Of a stretch of 64,000 nucleotides of DNA, positions 50,869-59,402 are shown piece by piece (position 1 is the stretch's first letter; each line of letters begins with the position of its first letter). The stretch spans positions 1 through 64,000 of the forward strand of contig CAJMQJ010000008.1 of NCBI GenBank assembly GCA_905215525.1. Direction: 5' to 3'. The stretch comes from an uncultured bacterium (GTDB taxonomy: Bacteria > Actinomycetota > Coriobacteriia > Coriobacteriales > Coriobacteriaceae). The position numbers were made by a program, and so were the translations under genes. The notes below the pieces were generated by a model, which was not told the origin of the DNA, made no database searches, and worked only from the letters and a program-made list of their open reading frames with translations.

Positions 50869-51729
50869 ATGGTTATCGACATGTTGGTCCATCCTATGCT
50901 CTACGGCGAGATCTGTACGCCGGGTGATGAGCCTGATGGATTCGGTTTTTGGTCACGAGAATTTGGTATGGGGCATATGGGCCCCATGGATTGGGATGAG
51001 CTTCAAGTCGAGATGGACGTCTGTGATGTGCAGAAGAGCGTGCTCATGCCGCTCGATGTAACCACGGCATGCGGAGGGCACTTTGGCACCAATGACCAGA
51101 TTGCCATGCTGGTTGCCGCACATCCCGATCGTCTGTGGGGATTTGCGAGCGTAGACCCGCAGGTGAGCGGTGCCGCAGACGAATTGGAGCGCGCCTTTAC
51201 CGAGTTGGGGGCAAAGGGGCTTTGCCTGCATCCTGCAAAGCAGGGTTTTGCCCCCGATGATGCTGTGGCCGAGCCGCTTTACGAACTGTGCGAGCGCTAT
51301 AACAAGCCGGTGGTTTTCCATGCCGGTATGTCTTGGGAGCCGGGCGCAGAGCTCTCGCGCAGTAACCCGCTTGCATTTGAGCACACAATCGCAACGCATC
51401 CAAATGTGCGTTTTAGTTTGACCCATTTTGGCTGGCCCTGGGTGCGCGAGACCGTGGCGATGCTGCTCAAGTATCCCAACTGCTACGCGGACACCTCTAT
51501 CACTTACATCGATTCGCCCGAGGAGATGATGCAGCGTCTTTTCACGGTCGATATGGGGCCGCTGTGGTATGAGCGCGCGCTATCGCACCAAGTGATGTTC
51601 GCCAGCAATACGCCGCGCTTCCGTGCATTCAAACTCAAGCGGGCGCTCGATACCGTGCCCATGCGCGATGATGCGCGAGAAAGGCTCTACTGGGGTAATG
51701 CCCTGCGTTTTCTTGAAGGGGATGAGTGA
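50869..51729 (+). CDS. Amidohydrolase-2 family protein with altered metal site
   Basis: 286-residue TIM-barrel amidohydrolase (PF04909 type). The first strand reads IDMLVHP: Leu6 stands where the first His of H-x-H is expected, while His8 is kept. Later blocks VVFHAGMSWEPG, RFSLTHFGWPWV and YWGNALRF carry the remaining His and the C-terminal site. Relatives include decarboxylases and lactone/amide hydrolases. GGAAAGGAG precedes ATG 50869. The loss complements that in the other amidohydrolase of this operon. Confidence 0.8.
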   Translation: MVIDMLVHPMLYGEICTPGDEPDGFGFWSREFGMGHMGPMDWDELQVEMDVCDVQKSVLMPLDVTTACGGHFGTNDQIAMLVAAHPDRLWGFASVDPQVSGAADELERAFTELGAKGLCLHPAKQGFAPDDAVAEPLYELCERYNKPVVFHAGMSWEPGAELSRSNPLAFEHTIATHPNVRFSLTHFGWPWVRETVAMLLKYPNCYADTSITYIDSPEEMMQRLFTVDMGPLWYERALSHQVMFASNTPRFRAFKLKRALDTVPMRDDARERLYWGNALRFLEGDE

Positions 51730-51731
51730 AC

Positions 51732-52160
51732 ATGGTGACGCTCGAGACATTGAGCTATCTATCGACTGCTCCGGACCAGTTCATCGATATTACCGAGGAC
51801 GTGCACGCTGCCATCGAGCGCAGCTCGGTGACCAATGGCTTGGCGGCGATTATTTTGTCGCATACGACCTGCGGAATCGTGGTAAACGAGGGGCTGCCCT
51901 GCGTGGAGACGGATCTTATGGAGACGCTTGATCGCATCGCCCCACTCGATGCCCCCTATGCGCATGCACACTTCCTGCCGAGCTATGGAGCCACCGGTAA
52001 CAACTCCTGTGGGCATATCAAGAGCATGATTAGTGGAAACAGTTGCTTCTTTCCCGTCCAAGATGGCCACATCGTGTGCGGAGGTGCCCAGAACATCTAT
52101 CTTGCGGAGTTTGACGGTCCGCAGAAGCGAAAGGTGTACGTCGAGGTGCTGGGGGAGTAA
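51732..52160 (+). CDS. YjbQ/UPF0047 family protein
   Basis: 142-residue protein of the YjbQ family with the metal-binding block HFLPSYGATGNNSCGHIKSMISGNSC and the C-terminal GGAQNIYLAEFDGP. It retains the SHTTCGIVVNEG strand. The family has weak thiamine-phosphate synthase activity in one member, but its real role is unsettled. In an operon with sugar kinases and a BtpA homologue it may handle a phosphorylated intermediate. It begins two bases after the amidohydrolase. Confidence 0.82.
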   Translation: MVTLETLSYLSTAPDQFIDITEDVHAAIERSSVTNGLAAIILSHTTCGIVVNEGLPCVETDLMETLDRIAPLDAPYAHAHFLPSYGATGNNSCGHIKSMISGNSCFFPVQDGHIVCGGAQNIYLAEFDGPQKRKVYVEVLGE

Positions 52161-52193
52161 CGTCCCTGCAATGACCCTAAGAAGGAGCACGTA

Positions 52194-53003
52194 ATGTCGT
52201 TTCTAACCTCGATGTTCAAGACCGAAAAGCCGGTTATCGGAATGCTGCACCTGCGTCCTCTGCCGGGCGATCCACTGTATTACCCGGGCGGAAGCGTGTC
52301 GCAGGTCGTGGAAGCCGCCAAGCGCGATCTCGAAGCGTTGCAGCAGGGCGGTGTCGATGGCATTTTGATTACCAATGAGCTCTCGATGCCCTATGAGCAG
52401 CACGTTTCTCCCTCAACCCTTGCATCGATGGGCTATGTAATCGGGGCTCTATCCCATGATCTGTCGACTCCTTGGGGAGCTGAAGCTATTTACGATGGTG
52501 ATGCCACAATCGAGCTGTGCGCTGCCGTCGACGCGCAGTTCACGCGCTGCAATTTTTGCGGTGCCTGGGCCGGTGATCTCGGGCTGATTAACCGAGATTT
52601 CGCTCACACCATGCGTCGCAAGGCGGCGCTGCGCCTGGACGACCTCAAGCTTTTTCACTTCATCACGAGCGAGGGGGAGGTTTATCTCAACGACCGCACG
52701 ACTGCGGACATTGCCGATTCACTTCTCTTTAATTGCCTACCGGATGCGATGGTCATCGGCGGTTCGGCTGCCGGTCGTGGCGCTTCGGGCGAGCTTGCCG
52801 ATGAGGTCCGCGAGCGTGTTGGCGAAGTGCCCGTGGTATGTGGCACCGGTTGTCGCGAAAATACCGTGGCTGACGTATTTGCTCACTACGATGGCGCGTT
52901 TGTCGGCACGTGCTTAAAGCGCGACGGAAAGCTGGATGCCCCGGTTGATGTTGAGCGGGTAGCTCGTTTTATGGCTGCCGCTCGTACGGCGCGAGGGGAG
53001 TAG
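52194..53003 (+). CDS. BtpA/SgcQ family TIM-barrel protein
   Basis: 269-residue protein. VIGMLHLRPLPGDPLY is the family start, GGVDGILITNE and DLGLINRDFAHTMRRK the central blocks, and VIGGSAAGRGAS plus VCGTGCRENTV a phosphate-binding C-terminal half. BtpA helps photosystem I assembly in cyanobacteria, while SgcQ sits in a sugar operon of E. coli; most members are probably sugar-phosphate or nucleoside enzymes. AAGGAG precedes the ATG. Confidence 0.87.
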   Translation: MSFLTSMFKTEKPVIGMLHLRPLPGDPLYYPGGSVSQVVEAAKRDLEALQQGGVDGILITNELSMPYEQHVSPSTLASMGYVIGALSHDLSTPWGAEAIYDGDATIELCAAVDAQFTRCNFCGAWAGDLGLINRDFAHTMRRKAALRLDDLKLFHFITSEGEVYLNDRTTADIADSLLFNCLPDAMVIGGSAAGRGASGELADEVRERVGEVPVVCGTGCRENTVADVFAHYDGAFVGTCLKRDGKLDAPVDVERVARFMAAARTARGE

Positions 53004-53009
53004 GCACCT

Positions 53010-54527
53010 ATGGCGCTCTATCTGGGTATTGATATTGGGACAAGCGCCTCTAAAGGCGTTTTAATCGATGATCGATGCAACATCGTTTGCCAAGCCTCTT
53101 GTGGACACGAGACGGACAACCCGTGTGACGGATGGTACCAGCATGATGCGGAGGCAGTTTGGTGGGGCGATTTTTGCCGCCTGTCGCGCGAGCTGGTGGC
53201 GCGATCGGGGGTTAACGCGGCACAGATTGGATGCGTGGGCCTTTCCGCATTGGGTTGCGACTGTGTGCCGGTCGATACCGAGTGCAACGCGCTGGCGCCC
53301 GCGATTTTGTATGGAGTCGATGCACGTTCGAAGCCGCAGATTGACGAGCTTCTTTCCGAATATGGGTCAGATCGCGCGCGCGAGCTTTTCGGGCACGATC
53401 CCTGTTCGTCAGATATTGCTCCTAAGATCTTGTGGTTTAAGGAGAATATGCCCGAGGTGCACGAACGTGCCGCGAAGTTCCTGACGGCGTCATCGTTTCT
53501 GTGCGCAAAGTTGACGGGGCGTTTTACGGTGGACCGTTATTTGGCGGAGGATTTTCTTCCCCTATATGACCGCTACACTTGGAAGGTTGATGCTCGGGAA
53601 TGTGCTCGTTTCTGCCGGCCTGACCAGATGACGGAGGTAATGTCGGCTACCGATATTGCCGGGGTGATTACGCAGCGTGCGGCTGAGGCGACGGGGCTCG
53701 CGGCAGGGACACCTGTCTTAGTGGGAACGGGCGACTCTGGTGCCGAGGCCATTTCGACGGGTGTATTCCGTCCCGGCGATATGATGGTTCAGTTGGGGAG
53801 TACGGCGTATTTCATCTACCTAGCTGATCATATGATCGATGATGCCCGTCTGTGGCCAGGGACGTTTATCATTCCCGGAACTTACGGGATCTGCGCGGGG
53901 ACCAATACGGCGGGTGCGCTCACATCGTGGCTGCGCCAAGAGCTGTATCGCGACGCCGTAGAGGCCGAGGGCCACGGTGGCCCCGATGCATATTCGGTTA
54001 TGGCGCATGATGCCGCCGACGTGGCGCCGGGTGCCGATGGGCTCCTGTGTCTGCCGTACTTTGCGGGGGAGCGTACTCCGCTCAACGATCCCGAGGCGCG
54101 TGGCGTCTTCTTTGGCTTGACCGGAAGGCATACGCGAGCCCATATGGTTCGCGCCGCCTTGGAAGGCGTCGCGTATACCGTTGCATCCCATGCCGACATT
54201 ATCGAGCGGGAGCATGGACTGCTAATTGGGCGCATTATGCTTGTCGGAGGTGGAACCAAGAATCCAGTTTGGATGCAAGCTATCGCCGACGTATGCGGGC
54301 GCGAGGTCTCGGTTGCCAAGGTTACGGTGGGCGCATGCTTCGGTGATGCCATCATGGCAGCTCTCGCAGGTGGCGCCTATGCATCATGGGATGAACTCGC
54401 CCGAGTCCTTGGCGTTGCGCAAACAATCGTGCCCGATATGGCTGCCCACGAGTTATATGCGTCGCGTCGTCATATCTTTGACGAATTGTATGCACGCAAC
54501 CGTGATCTCATGCACGAATTGGTGTAA
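53010..54527 (+). CDS. FGGY-family carbohydrate kinase
   Basis: 505-residue sugar kinase of the xylulokinase type. LGIDIGTSASKGVLID is the phosphate-1 loop, GDSGAEAISTGV and AGERTPLNDPEARGVFFGLT the FGGY signatures, and ILMLVGGGTKNPVWMQAIADV (in the form IMLVGGGTKNPVW) the adenosine motif. It probably phosphorylates a free ketose or polyol produced by the upstream enzymes. It is six bases from the BtpA-like gene and closes the operon, followed by a terminator. Confidence 0.92.
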   Translation: MALYLGIDIGTSASKGVLIDDRCNIVCQASCGHETDNPCDGWYQHDAEAVWWGDFCRLSRELVARSGVNAAQIGCVGLSALGCDCVPVDTECNALAPAILYGVDARSKPQIDELLSEYGSDRARELFGHDPCSSDIAPKILWFKENMPEVHERAAKFLTASSFLCAKLTGRFTVDRYLAEDFLPLYDRYTWKVDARECARFCRPDQMTEVMSATDIAGVITQRAAEATGLAAGTPVLVGTGDSGAEAISTGVFRPGDMMVQLGSTAYFIYLADHMIDDARLWPGTFIIPGTYGICAGTNTAGALTSWLRQELYRDAVEAEGHGGPDAYSVMAHDAADVAPGADGLLCLPYFAGERTPLNDPEARGVFFGLTGRHTRAHMVRAALEGVAYTVASHADIIEREHGLLIGRIMLVGGGTKNPVWMQAIADVCGREVSVAKVTVGACFGDAIMAALAGGAYASWDELARVLGVAQTIVPDMAAHELYASRRHIFDELYARNRDLMHELV

Positions 54528-54555
54528 TGCCGCCGAACTGTACCGCCTTCCAATA

Positions 54556-54595
54556 GGGACTGCGTTGTGCGATTCGCATGTCCCTTGGCATTTTT
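54556..54595 (+). terminator. Terminator of the Frl-like operon
   Basis: AGGGAC with TGCG (54555-54564) pairs with CGCA and GTCCCT (54575-54585), and TTTTT follows at 54591. It lies before the convergent TatD-like gene. Confidence 0.6.
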
Positions 54596-54606
54596 GCCCA
54601 CAGGGG

Positions 54607-55389
54607 TTAGCGAAGGTCAAAAACAGAGTGCGCATTTGCTAAAACTGTTGACTCGATGCGCTTTATGTCACAGTTTTTGAGTGAGGCGATGCGCATCGAG
54701 GCTCTTGTGAGCGATTTGATGAGCGACTGCGCGCTTGTTTCCGTGTTTGGCTCGGCCGGCGCATCAGTCTCGAGTAGTAGACGGTCGAGTGGAATCTGTC
54801 GGGCGTATTCGCGCCCACGTTTGGTGACGAGCATGCGCTCGCTGACGGAAAAATAGCAGCCTGCATCGCGCGCGCGGACGAGTTCGTCCGAGGTGCCGCT
54901 AAACCAGTGGAAGATGATAACGGGGGAGTCGGAGTTTGGGATGAGTAGTCCATGCGATTCGAGGACGTCCAGTACGGTTCCTGCCGAACGAACGGCGTGA
55001 ATTGATATCACGCGCCCGGCAAGAGGATGCTGCACAAGTGCATCGCAGAGCCGGTCAAGTGCCTGTATTTGTAACGGCTCGCTTCCAGCAAAGCGTGCGG
55101 AAAAGTCGAGCCCGATCTCGCCGATAAAACGCTCTTGTGCAGCGACTTCGCAAAGCAGGTCTATTTCGGTAGCGCTGCATCGACCGTCGGCGAGCCACCA
55201 GGGATGGAGCCCTACGCCCGCGATGATGTACGGGTAGTGACTGGCGCGTGTTTTTGCTGCCGCGAAGTCGCGTGGGTCGACGCCGCAGTCAAATAGACCC
55301 AGGCCCAGTGCCGTCGTCTCATCGGCAACGGTATCCGGGTAGGCCATCAAATCAAGATGACAGTGTGCATCAAACAGCTGCGGCGCCAT
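54607..55389 (-). CDS. TatD family metal-dependent hydrolase
   Basis: 260-residue TIM-barrel nuclease-like protein. FDAHCHLDLMAYP carries the H-x-H pair, VGLHPWW the second block, FIGEIGLDFSAR the bridging Glu, VISIHAVRSA and IIFHWFSGT the later His, and LLLETDAPAEPN the Asp. TatD proteins act as DNases in quality control. It follows the tcdA-like gene with 13 bases between, ATG 55389. Confidence 0.9.
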   Translation of the reverse strand: MAPQLFDAHCHLDLMAYPDTVADETTALGLGLFDCGVDPRDFAAAKTRASHYPYIIAGVGLHPWWLADGRCSATEIDLLCEVAAQERFIGEIGLDFSARFAGSEPLQIQALDRLCDALVQHPLAGRVISIHAVRSAGTVLDVLESHGLLIPNSDSPVIIFHWFSGTSDELVRARDAGCYFSVSERMLVTKRGREYARQIPLDRLLLETDAPAEPNTETSAQSLIKSLTRASMRIASLKNCDIKRIESTVLANAHSVFDLR

Positions 55390-55402
55390 CGCGGCATCCC
55401 TG

Positions 55403-56200
55403 CTAGTCCAAGCGCTGGCCGTCGGCGCGCACGCGCTCGGTGCCGCGCCCGCTGATCTGGCGGATAACCTCGCCGGCAATCATCTGGCCCATGATGGGCG
55501 GCATGAAGCTCGCGGTTCCCAGCTCGGTACGCTCGTGGATGTTGGAAGGGTCGCGGGGTTGAGTCTTAACCGACTCCTCGCAGCTAAACAGTACGTGCAG
55601 GCTCTTGATGCCACGCTTTTTGCATTCTTTGCGCATAATGCGGCTCATGGGGTCACGTACCGTATCGAAGATGTCGGCAAAGCGGAGGCACTCGGGATGG
55701 AGCTTGTTGGCCCCGCCCATGGAACTAACCAAACGAATGCCGTGGTCCTGAGCATATTTGGTAATGGTGAGCTTGGCCGAAATGGTGTCGATGGCGTCGA
55801 CGACGTAGTCGAGCTTGCCGTCCGTCTGCTCCAAAACGCTCGCGAAGAAATCATCGATGTTGTCGCTCAGCAAGTATTCAGTTCGCTTGATGACGGTGGC
55901 GGCGGGATTGATGTCGTGGATCATGGCTTCCATCACGTCAACCTTGCGCTTGCCGACGGTGCTGTGAAAGGCGATGGCCTGGCGATTGATGTTGCTGGGC
56001 GCGATGATGTCCTTGTCCAGGATCACGAAATGGCCGATGCCGCCGCGGGCGAGTGCCTCGCAGCAGTTGGAGCCCACGCCGCCGCAGCCGAGCACCAGCA
56101 CCGTGGCGTTGGCGAGTTTATCAAGCGCCTCGCGGCCCATGATGATCTCGAGCTTGGTGTCGCGTGTCTCGACGGGACCTGCAGCTGCGGTTTCGGTCAT
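55403..56200 (-). CDS. tcdA: tRNA threonylcarbamoyladenosine dehydratase
   Basis: 265-residue ThiF/E1-like enzyme forming the cyclic ct6A modification on tRNA position 37. The ATP loop VLVLGCGGVGSNCCEALARGG, DKDIIAPSNINRQ (Arg and Asp), VVDAIDTISAKL and the C-terminal FMPPIMGQMIAGEVI are characteristic. The conserved Cys of the activating family is present in the late region (LFSCEESV). It is the first gene of the two-gene minus-strand unit with tatD. Confidence 0.93.
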   Translation of the reverse strand: MTETAAAGPVETRDTKLEIIMGREALDKLANATVLVLGCGGVGSNCCEALARGGIGHFVILDKDIIAPSNINRQAIAFHSTVGKRKVDVMEAMIHDINPAATVIKRTEYLLSDNIDDFFASVLEQTDGKLDYVVDAIDTISAKLTITKYAQDHGIRLVSSMGGANKLHPECLRFADIFDTVRDPMSRIMRKECKKRGIKSLHVLFSCEESVKTQPRDPSNIHERTELGTASFMPPIMGQMIAGEVIRQISGRGTERVRADGQRLD

Positions 56201-56287
56201 AGATATCCTCCGATGGGGAAGCGGATCGATTTTTGGCTAATGTCATTATAGGGACTATCACGATTCCATTTGAGCCCTAGGGGCTTG

Positions 56288-56418
56288 TTGAAATGAGATT
56301 GGGATTCGCATAAGATGAAGCAGATGGCACCCGTTGCCGCGGGTTAGCCAACTCCGAAACACGTTTATGGCGTGAGAAGTGGCCGTCTTCGCATTACGCG
56401 GGGGCGGCTATTTTTTTT
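56288..56418 (+). ncRNA. Candidate small RNA gene (about 95 bases)
   Basis: A -35 TTGAAA (56288-56293) and a -10 TAAGAT (56311-56316) have an exact 17-base spacer. The expected transcript runs from about 56323 to 56418, where an 11-bp hairpin, GCCGTCTTCGC / GCGGGGGCGGC with a five-base loop, is followed by TATTTTTTTT. The body forms GGC-ACCCG/CGGGT-GCC and CACG/CGTG stems. It lacks a reading frame and does not look like SRP RNA, 6S RNA or a riboswitch class I know. It lies upstream of the sdpR-like gene and could also act as its leader. Confidence 0.6.
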
Positions 56419-56436
56419 GAGTATAAGATTAGACAG

Positions 56437-56466
56437 TTAGACAAACATCTAAATAACGAGTATAGT
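56437..56466 (+). promoter_or_regulatory. Promoter/operator of the sdpR-sdpI pair
   Basis: TAGACA (56438-56443) and TATAGT (56461-56466) are spaced by 17 bases. The -35 lies within the inverted repeat TTAGA-CAAACA-TCTAA (56437-56452), a plausible ArsR-type operator, with a second TTAGACA direct copy just upstream. Confidence 0.6.
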
Positions 56467-56500
56467 GTGCGCGTCGTGAGAGATAGTGAGAGGAGGCTCT

Positions 56501-56779
56501 ATGCCGGGAGAGGGTTTTAAGGCGCTGGCCGATCCTACGCGGCGGCGCATCTTAGAGCTACTGCGCGAGGGCAACTGCACGGCGGGGGAGCTTGCTGCGC
56601 ATTTCGATATCAGCAAGCCGTCGCTCAGCCATCATTTGGCGACGCTTAAAAACGCTGGGTTGGTGACCGACGAGCGTCATGGTCAAAACATCGTTTACAG
56701 CTTAAACACCACCGTCATGCAGGACTTGATTGGCTGGTTTATGGGCTTTACAAACACTGAAGGTGATAAGGATGAATAA
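56501..56779 (+). CDS. ArsR-family regulator (SdpR-like)
   Basis: 92-residue winged-helix repressor: ALADPTRRRILELLREGNCTAGELAAHFDISKPSLSHHLATLKNAGLV, without the Cys metal site of ArsR. SdpR of Bacillus has this form and represses its own operon with the immunity protein SdpI. AGGAGG precedes ATG 56501. The last eight bases overlap the next gene, an SdpI homologue. Confidence 0.92.
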   Translation: MPGEGFKALADPTRRRILELLREGNCTAGELAAHFDISKPSLSHHLATLKNAGLVTDERHGQNIVYSLNTTVMQDLIGWFMGFTNTEGDKDE

Positions 56780-57476
56780 CGAAAACAAGGGCATTCACGC
56801 CACGGGGGTATCGTCGCGCGTGTGGATTGCACTGGTCGCTCTGTGCGTTGCCAATGTCGCAGCGCATCTGATAGTGATGCCGAGCCTGCCGGCGCAGATT
56901 CCCACGCACTGGGGCGCGAATGGCGCCGTCGACGGTTGGGGCCCTAGCTGGATGGCCTCCGCGCTCGGCGTGTTGCCTCTGGCACTTCTCGCGATGTTCT
57001 ACGTCGTGCCACGCATCGACCCCAAAGGTGAGGCATATCGAACCTCGGGTAAGTTCTATCAGGGCTTCGTAATTGCCTTCACCTTGTTCATGTGCGCCAT
57101 AAGCTGGCTGGGAGAGCTTACGGTCTGGGGCGTGGTGCCGGCGGTCGGTTCGGTCAACGTGCTGATTTCCGGTGCTGTCGGTTTGCTGTTCATTGGTGTG
57201 GGTAACTACTTGCCGCGTGTGAAGCAGAACTATACGCTCGGTATCAAGACGCCCTGGGCGCTTGCCGATCCCGAGAACTGGCGCCGTACGCAGCGTTTTG
57301 GCGGTGCCTGCTTTATGGTGCTGGGTATTGGCCTGATTGTGATGGGCGTGGCGGGTAGCGTGCTTTCGAGTGAAGTCGTCGCCGCGGTGATTGCGGTGCT
57401 GGCGTTTGGTTCAGCTGGCGCTGCCTACGTCTATTCGTATCTGCTGTGGCGCAAATCGCAGCGAGCCGTTCGCTAA
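56772..57476 (+). CDS. SdpI/DUF1648 family membrane protein
   Basis: 234 residues with about six membrane helices. A DUF1648 segment (LPAQIPTHWGANGAVDGWGP) and the SdpI block GNYLPRVKQNYTLGIKTPWALADPENWRRTQRFGG are clear. SdpI gives immunity to a killing peptide and also acts as a signal sensor for SdpR. No toxin gene (sdpC) is next to it. Translation is coupled to the regulator by an ATGAATAA overlap. Confidence 0.9.
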   Translation: MNNENKGIHATGVSSRVWIALVALCVANVAAHLIVMPSLPAQIPTHWGANGAVDGWGPSWMASALGVLPLALLAMFYVVPRIDPKGEAYRTSGKFYQGFVIAFTLFMCAISWLGELTVWGVVPAVGSVNVLISGAVGLLFIGVGNYLPRVKQNYTLGIKTPWALADPENWRRTQRFGGACFMVLGIGLIVMGVAGSVLSSEVVAAVIAVLAFGSAGAAYVYSYLLWRKSQRAVR

Positions 57477-57542
57477 GGTTGCGGAAAACTAGCGTACGCA
57501 GTTCATAGTGTGTTCCGGGGGACTTTTCCCAGGTAGTATTAG

Positions 57543-57569
57543 GGGGTGTGGGCAACCATGCCCCTTTTT
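57543..57569 (+). terminator. Terminator of the sdpRI pair
   Basis: GGGGTGTGG (57543-57551) pairs with CCATGCCCC (57556-57564) with two G-T pairs, and TTTTT follows. Confidence 0.75.
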
Positions 57570-57661
57570 CGTTAAATTTCAGAGCTGGTTACCTCATTTC
57601 GTTTCCACTAAAACGAAAACAAGAATAGGGAAACAGCAGGTAGAAAGGATAAAACAGGCAA

Positions 57662-59341
57662 ATGGCGGAGTTTATCTACCAGATGTATCAGGCTCGTAAG
57701 GCCCATGGCGACAAGGTGATTCTTGACGACGTGACCCTGAGCTTCTACCCCGGTGCCAAGATCGGCGTCGTGGGTCCTAACGGCATGGGTAAGTCGACCC
57801 TGCTCAAGATCATGGCTGGCATCGAGGAGGTCTCCAACGGCGATGCCAGGCTCACCCCCGGCTACACCGTGGGCATCCTGCAGCAGGAGCCGCCGCTCGA
57901 TGACGACAAGACCGTTATCGAGAACGTGCGCATGGCGTTTGGCGACATGATCGCCAAGGTCGATCGCTTCAATAAGATCGGCGAGGAGATGTGCGACCCG
58001 GATTGCGACATGGACGCCCTCATGGCCGAGATGGGCAAGCTCCAGGACGAGATCGACGCCGCCGACGGCTGGGATATCGATTCCAAGCTCGGCCAGGCCA
58101 TGGACGCCCTGCAGCTGCCCGATTCCGACATGCCGGTTAACGTGCTTTCCGGCGGCGAGCGCCGTCGCGTGGCCCTGTGCAAGCTGCTACTCGAGGCTCC
58201 CGACCTGCTGCTGCTCGACGAGCCCACGAACCACCTGGACGCTGAGTCGATCCTGTGGCTCGAGCACTTCCTGCATAACTATCAGGGCGCGGTGCTTGCC
58301 GTCACACACGATCGCTACTTCCTGGATAACGTTGCCGAGTGGATCTGCGAGGTCGACCGCGGTCACCTTTATCCCTACAAGGGCAACTACTCCACGTATC
58401 TGGAGACCAAGGCCGCCCGTATCGAGGCGCAGGGCAACCGTGACGCCAAGCTCGCCAAGCGCATGGAGGCCGAGCTCGAGTGGGTACGCAGCTCGCCCAA
58501 GGCTCGCCAGGCAAAGAACAAGGCCCGTCTGGCTCGCTACGAGGAGATGGAGGCCGAGGCCCGCGCAAGCCAGAAGCTCGACTGGACCGACATCCGCATC
58601 CCTGTGGGCCCGCGTTTGGGCAACAAGGTGCTCGAGGCCCATCACCTGCACAAAGAGTTCGATGGCCGCGTGCTCATCGACGACCTTTCGTTCACCTTGC
58701 CGCGCAACGGCATCGTGGGCGTCATCGGTCCCAACGGCGTGGGCAAGACTACGCTCTTCAAGACGATTGTGGGTCTGGAGCCGCTGACTTCGGGCGAGCT
58801 CGAGGTGGGCGAGACCGTCAAGATCTCCTATGTCGATCAGAACCGTTCCGGCATCGATCCCGACAAGAACCTGTGGGAGGTCGTCTCGGATGGCCTGGAC
58901 CACATGATGGTCGGCGAGACCGAGGTTCCGAGCCGTGCTTATGTGGCGAGCTTTGGCTTTAAGGGCCAGGACCAGCAGAAGCGCGCTGGCGTACTTTCCG
59001 GTGGCGAGCGCAACCGTCTGAACCTGGCGCTCACGCTCAAGCAGGGCGGCAACCTGCTGCTCCTCGACGAGCCCACGAACGACCTCGACGTCGAGACGCT
59101 GTCCTCGCTCGAAGCGGCGCTGCTCGAGTTCCCGGGCTGCTCGGTGGTCATTAGCCACGACCGCATGTTCCTGGACCGCGTCGCCACGCACATTCTGGCG
59201 TGGGAGGGCACCGACGAGAATCCGGGCAACTGGTATTGGTTCGAGGGCAACTTCGAGGCCTACCAGGCCAACCGCATCGAGCGCCTGGGCGAGGACGCAG
59301 CCCAGCCGCATCGTATTCACCGCAAGCTCACGCGCGACTAG
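57662..59341 (+). CDS. ettA: Energy-dependent translational throttle protein EttA
   Basis: 559-residue ABC-F protein with two ABC cassettes and no membrane domain; it binds the ribosomal E site and gates translation by ATP/ADP ratio. Cassette 1: GPNGMGKST, LSGGERRRVALCKLL, DEPTNHLD. Cassette 2: GPNGVGKTT, LSGGERNRLNLALTL, DEPTNDLD. The linker KARQAKNKARLARYEEM and the N-terminal arm-like insert are typical for EttA. The length matches the family well. It has a terminator directly behind it. Confidence 0.96.
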   Translation: MAEFIYQMYQARKAHGDKVILDDVTLSFYPGAKIGVVGPNGMGKSTLLKIMAGIEEVSNGDARLTPGYTVGILQQEPPLDDDKTVIENVRMAFGDMIAKVDRFNKIGEEMCDPDCDMDALMAEMGKLQDEIDAADGWDIDSKLGQAMDALQLPDSDMPVNVLSGGERRRVALCKLLLEAPDLLLLDEPTNHLDAESILWLEHFLHNYQGAVLAVTHDRYFLDNVAEWICEVDRGHLYPYKGNYSTYLETKAARIEAQGNRDAKLAKRMEAELEWVRSSPKARQAKNKARLARYEEMEAEARASQKLDWTDIRIPVGPRLGNKVLEAHHLHKEFDGRVLIDDLSFTLPRNGIVGVIGPNGVGKTTLFKTIVGLEPLTSGELEVGETVKISYVDQNRSGIDPDKNLWEVVSDGLDHMMVGETEVPSRAYVASFGFKGQDQQKRAGVLSGGERNRLNLALTLKQGGNLLLLDEPTNDLDVETLSSLEAALLEFPGCSVVISHDRMFLDRVATHILAWEGTDENPGNWYWFEGNFEAYQANRIERLGEDAAQPHRIHRKLTRD

Positions 59342-59367
59342 TCGAGCTCAGGTGGCCTAACGAGAAT

Positions 59368-59402
59368 GGGACGATAACCTTGAGGGTTATCGTCCCTTTT
59401 TG
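59368..59402 (+). terminator. Terminator of ettA
   Basis: Perfect 12-bp stem GGGACGATAACC (59368-59379) / GGTTATCGTCCC (59385-59396) followed by TTTTTT. Confidence 0.94.

Noticed and set aside
56323..56418. SRP (4.5S) RNA or 6S RNA
   Set aside because: The conserved GGAA-type apical loop and Alu-less SRP helix are missing, and the length and bulge do not suit 6S RNA.
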